A DNA stretch of 64,000 nt from Punctularia strigosozonata HHB-11173 SS5 (Eukaryota > Basidiomycota > Agaricomycetes > Corticiales > Punctulariaceae): positions 1,608,659 to 1,672,658 of the forward strand of contig NW_006767437.1 in NCBI RefSeq assembly GCF_000264995.1, written 5' to 3'. Below, piece after piece: positions 59,011 to 64,000 of this stretch. Numbering within the stretch: position 1 is the stretch's first letter; each line of letters starts with the position of its first letter. The position numbers and the translations under genes are program-made. The notes under the pieces were generated by a model. It was not told the DNA's origin and searched no databases. It worked only from the letters and a program-made list of their open reading frames with translations.

Positions 59011-60449
59011 ATGCTCGCGACGAACCTATCCATCTCCGCCGCGACGGCGCTCGGCCTGATCAGCGCCACCAAGGCGACGCTCACGCCCAACAACCTTCTG
59101 GCGGCGTCGACGAGCGGGTCGCTCACTGCCGTTCGGTACACCCATGTCGGTGGCGACGGCTCGTACCAGCAGGTCACCGACCTCGTTCCCGGTACCTTCC
59201 CAACCTGCAGCGCCAACCCGGTAAGCCTGCACGAACTCATCAGATCGGCCGAACATTTCTGACGCGTTTTTCTCTTATTGACCATAGTCGTGCGTGAAGA
59301 CGACGAAGACCGTCAGCGGTAACCTCGCGCCGTTCGACGAGGACCTCACCGTGGTCATGCGCGGGCCTATGAACGTGTACAACATCGCGGTCTACCAGCC
59401 GGACAACACGACTTCAGCCACATGGAAACGGACCAGCTCCTGGGCCTCTGGCAACGCGGCCCATAACCTGGTCTTTATGAACAACAACGGAGGAGGCGCG
59501 AGCGGCGAGTGGTCAAGTCAGTTGCTCACACCGTCGTCCCTGGCTCGCGTGCGATAGGCATTGACCATCGTATTATTACTAGTCTGTGGTGGTGCCAGCC
59601 AATCATACGCCTCCAGCGACTTCTCAAGCGCAGCCGCGTCCCCGAAACAGACGTACGGCAGCTACATTTCCGCGTCGGACGAAGTCGTGAGTGTCCCGAC
59701 CCGCTATATGTTGTCACGTCGCTCACGGGATTCATAGAACATCATGACCGCCACGGAATGCAACGGCTCCAACTGCGAGGGCTTCTACCGCGGCACCTCC
59801 AACCTCGGCTGGGCCGGCTCCAAGATGTTCGTCTTCGAGTTCGACATGCCCAGCGACAGCGACTCGGTCACTCCAGCCATCTGGGCCTTAAATGGCCAGG
59901 TCGTCCGCAGCGCCCAATACGGCTGCAATTGCCGCGGCGAGGGTGGCGAAGGCGGCTGCGGCGAGATTGACCTGGTCGAGAACCTGGTCGATGCCGATCA
60001 CAATCAGGGTATATCCGAGATCTACGTGAGTGCGATTCTCACTCCGATGTACCTGGGCGCGTTGTTTTCGGTGATGGATATCTGACACGAGCGCTCGGGA
60101 ATCATAGTCCTTCAAGGGTGCCACGGGCACAGGTACAGGCAACTACTTCGCCCGTCCGACGACTGAGAAGGCGGTCTTCGGCGTCATCTTCGATGTCAAG
60201 ACTGATCAGATCACAATTCAGAAGGTGAGTCGTTATGTTTTCTCCCGGGATTTTCATGCCGTATTCTGACAATGGCACCGGTCCTATATGCAGTGGTCAT
60301 CGTGGGACTTTACCCAGAAAGCCGTCACCCGGAGCATCATCGACGGCTACCTCTCCACTACCGCCAAGGTCATCTCGTTCAGCACCAACGCTCGCAAGCG
60401 CCGTGAGCATCGCGTCCCCACCTTCCTCGCTGGACGCCGCCGGCACTGA
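59011..60449 (+). CDS. TOS1-like probable circularly permuted 1,3-beta-glucanase, 367 aa
   Basis: Six exons: 59011-59220, 59288-59516, 59583-59686, 59738-60025, 60108-60224 and 60294-60449; sum 1104 bp. The ATG at 59011 gives a secretion signal (MLATNLSISAATALGLISA); an in-frame ATG at 58921 would bury it. It shows TOS1/YJL171C landmarks: GPMNVYNIAVYQP, CGGASQSYASSD, TATECNGSNCEGFYRGT, MFVFEFDMPSDS, PAIWALNGQ and CGEIDLVENL. EIDLVE (about residues 257-262) fits the GH16-type catalytic signature E-(x)-D-(x)-(x)-E, and the WSSWDFTQ segment follows near the end. It probably acts on cell-wall beta-glucan outside the cell. The C-terminus is basic (RKRREHR), with no clear GPI signal. It interrupts the C2H2 series. 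Confidence 0.88.
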
Positions 60450-62022
60450 GCCACACTGCGACGCTCTGTACTCTCCGTGCTCTCCTCCAACCAACCGAGC
60501 CTGTTGTAACACTCGCTTTCATCGCACTCTTTCATCACTCTCGCTCGCTGGAATGTTACCCCCGTATTTCGTCTATTATCGTCTTTCGGTCCGCTGCACC
60601 CCTTATACTCTCCTGGCACTAGCTGCTATCTAAGAGACCGACCTGGTCGTCGGCTTCATTCACTCCTGATATGATGACGCGCCAGGTCGCGTCAACTCTC
60701 TCATATGTACCCACATCTTTGTGTGTGTGTGTTATATCTGTGTGATTCTTTACACCGTCCTCGAATGGATATATTGCGTTTGGTCCAATCCACCGTTTGC
60801 TTCTGCCGTACCATTGATCATCCGCCCAACGAACAAATTCACGAAACGACATTTGGGCTCCACTGATCACGGATGTTTAGCAAAACTGCCGGAGGAACGC
60901 AAAGGCGTCTTCTCTTGTTGGGTTCCGAACGGTGCCTTTGCATGAGCTCCGAACGGTGCCATCCCAAGCGCAGCCATCCCGGCGAGATTTCGTAGTACGC
61001 GATCACATGGAGTGAGACAATATAGATGCTATCTCTCGGACAACCAGACTGACATCAGTATCACCAGCTGGAGAGGGGGTTTCCCTGGTCGTAGACGGGT
61101 GATGAGATTCTCGGGTTCGGTGCATTACTTACGTGCCCGAGGTGGACCTCCGCCTACCAGTGTGATCGAGGACGTGTTCCGAGCCTGTCAGTGTCAATGT
61201 CATGTTGGTGGCCCTAGTCGCGGGTCACGGGAATCGCGGGTAAGAAGGGCGGGATCCGTGTCGCAGGTGTCTATTTCGGGCACGGCTGCGGGGCGGACAA
61301 GCACGTGGCCACGAAACGTCCGAACGCGCAGACGGTCCACGGCCTTTCGAACTCGAATGGGTGCCGCGTCCGACGGTTGTGCAGCTCGTCGTCCGACTCG
61401 GATACATACGGAGACACCATTTGCGATTGCGAAGGGAGGTCGTCGCCCGACGATTTTGCGCAGCCCCGAAAATCACTGTGAATGGCTCGTTTATCTTGAA
61501 ACATCGACCACACCGAGCACGCCGAAATCCGCCACCAGACCGGAGTTTTACGCTCTTCGCCCCTCTTCTTGGGAGCACGATGACGCGTAATGGGCCGCAC
61601 AGTCGCCTGCGCTGGGAGGGGATCATTCAAATATCCCCAGCAGCGGAAGAGGGCGCTGGGGGGTGAAGCCAGGCGTCAAAACGGGATAAAGAAACAAGCT
61701 TTTGTTGCGGCGCCTGAGAAGGCTGGGGAAAAATCAGGCCTGGCCAGTCGAATGCGATCACACAACCTTCTCGGGCACAGCGGTTTCGTCAGGGGGAGCT
61801 GTTGTCAAATAAGGACAACAGTTCCACACTCCGGTCGGGGCGGGGCCGCGAAACCAAGATCTGGCTTTGCCGGGGGAAGGTGTCTTTGCCGGGTAACGCA
61901 TCTTCACGTTGTCGGGCGGTTCGTGAGCCCTTCCTTGAAATGACCCGTCTCGGCGTGTCGCGCCAGGGCTTATAAGGCGTAGCTGCCCGGACGGTCGTCT
62001 TGCTTCCCCTTCGTTCGACATT
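60450..62022. other. Intergenic region upstream of gene G
   Basis: Contains a short (GT)n tract near 60720 and a direct repeat TCCGAACGGTGCC at about 60926 and 60948. A plus frame at 61012-61590 has Arg-rich, chance-like composition. No gene is called. Confidence 0.5.
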
Positions 62023-63491
62023 ATGGATCCGTCCAATCAATTCGATACTTGGTCCTCGAGCTTCAACGCGTTCCCCACAGCCACTGGCACCTCATCCGCG
62101 TCTCACCATGACGCGTACGCTGGGTAAGCTTGGCTATCTCTGTCCAAGACGGCGCGATTGTCTAACGCGCAAAGTAAAGTAATCAAGACGAATCGGCGCC
62201 GGGCCATGTTGCCTACTATCCGAGCCGCTCGACACCGCTAGAACATGAGTACAACTGGCCCTTCCCGCGGCAACTATCGCGGTCGATGTCTCGGGGCGAT
62301 GTCATCCAAGGGTCGGTGGATACCTTTACGCCAGGTACGACCTCCGTAACCCGACCGCGTTCTTGCGATGGCTGATATTGCTCCTATCTGGCACCCTACG
62401 AACAGACTTCTCAGATATGGCACATACGGCCGGAATACACTATCCTTCAATCCCCGCCGCACCAGGACAGTTCCCCGGATCAACAGAATCCCTCGCTTCC
62501 GCAACAGCGAGCGGCATGGTCGCCAGCTCCGATATCTCCTTGCGGCAACACTACCATCCCGGGTTCGGCGCCCCTCAATACGAATCTTACCAAGCGCCAC
62601 AAAACGCCGACTACGCCCTGGCGACGACGGCCCATCAGGTTGATGACTCTTACGATCCACTTGCCCCTTTCGGTTTCATCCTGGACGGCGATGTCAGCAG
62701 CAGCTCCACCGCCAGCCGTCCAGACAGGACGTTTTCTTCTTCCCCGATGAATGCGGCTACCTCCGATCGCGCGACGATGAGCACCTCCCTCGACTCCTTC
62801 GGCACCCTGACCTCGGTGATGGACAGCCGGCGACACGAGACCATGGCAGAACGACCTCGTTATCCGCGGCGATGGTCATCTCGCAGCGCGCCGTACCCCA
62901 GCTATCCTTACTACGGCGACCAATCCAAGTCCTTCGGGATGGATCCATCGCTACACCTGGGCCCGTCCTCGGCGTTCGATATCGAGCGGCCGGCCTCCTC
63001 TCGCTCAGAGACCGCCAGCGTGGGCTCTAGCAACCGTTCCTCCGTCTCGCCTGGCCGAGCACCGTCTAGCTGCTCCACCCACTCCGCTTCCGTCAGCGAA
63101 GCAGGCTCGGACCACGCGGCTGCCCTATCGTCCGTGGCCGAAGAGAACCTGGTCGTTCCTGGAATCGACGGCAGACCGTTCAGGGTCGCCAAGCTCAAGG
63201 TCACCAGCAACGCGACTAGGGCGGCTAGCGAGCGGAGGAGAACGAAGGACGCTATATTTGCGTGTCCGATCGAGAGCTGCGGGAAAAGGTTCACGACGAA
63301 GAATAATCTCATAGGTATGCACTCCCTCTCTCCATCGCGTACGTCGTAGTCGCTTACTCGACCCAGGCCATGTCACCGCTCATCAGGGTCTGAAGCCCCG
63401 GAAATGTCCCTTTCCTGGATGCGACCAGGCTTTCGCGAGGCAGTCCGACTGCAAACGACACGAGCGAAAACACTACGAGAAGGCGATGTGA
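62023..63491 (+). CDS. C2H2 zinc-finger transcription factor, gene G, two fingers, 429 aa
   Basis: Exons: 62023-62123, 62180-62334, 62406-63314 and 63367-63491; introns 52-71 bp; sum 1290 bp. It begins MDPSNQFDTWSSSF. Long Ser/Pro/Tyr-rich region with RWSSRSAPYPSYPYYG, then the block LKVTSNATRAASERRRT and finger 1 (CPIESC...HVTAH), split by the family phase-1 intron, and finger 2 (CPFPGCDQAFARQSDCKRHERKH). Translation stops four residues later. Past the TGA, the same frame reads PRCEV followed by a second TGA, which looks like the start of a lost third finger (C-(x)-(x)-C). It is therefore probably a three-finger gene that lost its end. Confidence 0.86.
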
Positions 63492-64000
63492 CCGCGATGC
63501 GAAGTCTGATGGCTTTGGGCACTACACGTATCTCCCGCCACGAACAGCGGAGATTCTGAACGAGGTCGCAAATCCTTTCTGCACCCATCGCGGTACAATC
63601 ATCACCTGAGGGGCGCAGCCATCGTGGCACTCAGGGGTGCCACGGAATGCTTGTGGACCGACATACCAGTAATGGCTCCATGTCTCCGTTGCTCCATCTC
63701 CCGCGGCATCAGCCTCGATGAGATGGAAGAGATCGCCCACGATCATCGTCCCTGGAATGGCGGGCGCTTGATTGCTCGCCGACTATCAGCTGTCGCACAG
63801 GATGGCACCGAACGCTCAAACTCAGCTGGATTGCCGGCATGGCTTCGCGAGTGCCATCCCCGCATACATGCCTCCGCCTATGCGATCCTAATCGCCGGCT
63901 CTGGCCCGATACCGGACTGTGCGCTCTCGTCACCTGAGATCATGCGGTCTACTGTACACGTACACCTTTACCCGGGCATCCGACCGAAACCCGTAAATAA
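63492..64000. other. Right edge, no supported gene
   Basis: Starts with the possible relic of finger 3 of gene G. Minus frames at 63522-63746 and 63709-63933 are open, but nothing in them is recognised. Confidence 0.45.

Noticed and set aside
1-64000. Retrotransposon, LTR pair or virus-like element
   Set aside because: No reverse transcriptase, integrase, capsid or envelope-like frame and no long terminal repeat pair was seen; the only long direct repeat is the assembly duplication around the gap.

Overview
The window looks like nuclear DNA from a filamentous basidiomycete, most likely an Agaricomycete (Polyporales-like). The support is dense genes with several GT-AG introns of about 47-70 bp each, GC-rich coding exons, Ser/Pro-rich transcription factors, NACHT-ankyrin proteins, F-box proteins, and two uncharacterised protein families I know only from Agaricomycetes. 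No rRNA, tRNA, CRISPR array or intact transposon was found. All gene models below were joined by hand from GT-AG splice sites and reading phase.

Left part (1-24960). A C2H2 zinc-finger gene (A) runs in from the left edge. It is split by a 301-bp run of N that is flanked by two identical 895-bp copies, almost certainly an unmerged contig overlap. A gene-poor stretch follows, then an orphan-family protein (6661-8263), a protein with a DUF3295-like tail (8358-9089), a broken F-box/LRR-like gene (minus), a class I/II aminotransferase (11100-12612), a Whi5/Nrm1-type cell-cycle repressor (minus, 13302-15425), an AidB-like acyl-CoA dehydrogenase (minus, 17218-20048) and a 1102-residue orphan protein (21227-24960).

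Middle part (26095-39761). Two paralogous NLR-type proteins lie in the same direction (helical N-terminus, charged coiled coil, NACHT, ankyrin repeats), with an intronless F-box gene between them on the other strand. Exon for exon they match, including a 25-bp mini-exon that carries the Walker A loop. The second copy has a one-base frameshift after NACHT. A 759-residue low-complexity protein follows.

Right part (42933-63491). This holds the most striking structure: six more C2H2 genes (B-G) related to gene A, interrupted by one TOS1-like cell-wall glucanase gene. All seven share a phase-1 intron one residue before the first zinc-binding histidine of finger 1. Six of seven share a basic block just before finger 1, and four share a second phase-1 intron just after the first histidine of finger 3. 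The members differ in finger number, in the last zinc ligand (His or Cys) and in their low-complexity N-termini, so the locus looks like a local, still diverging transcription-factor family.
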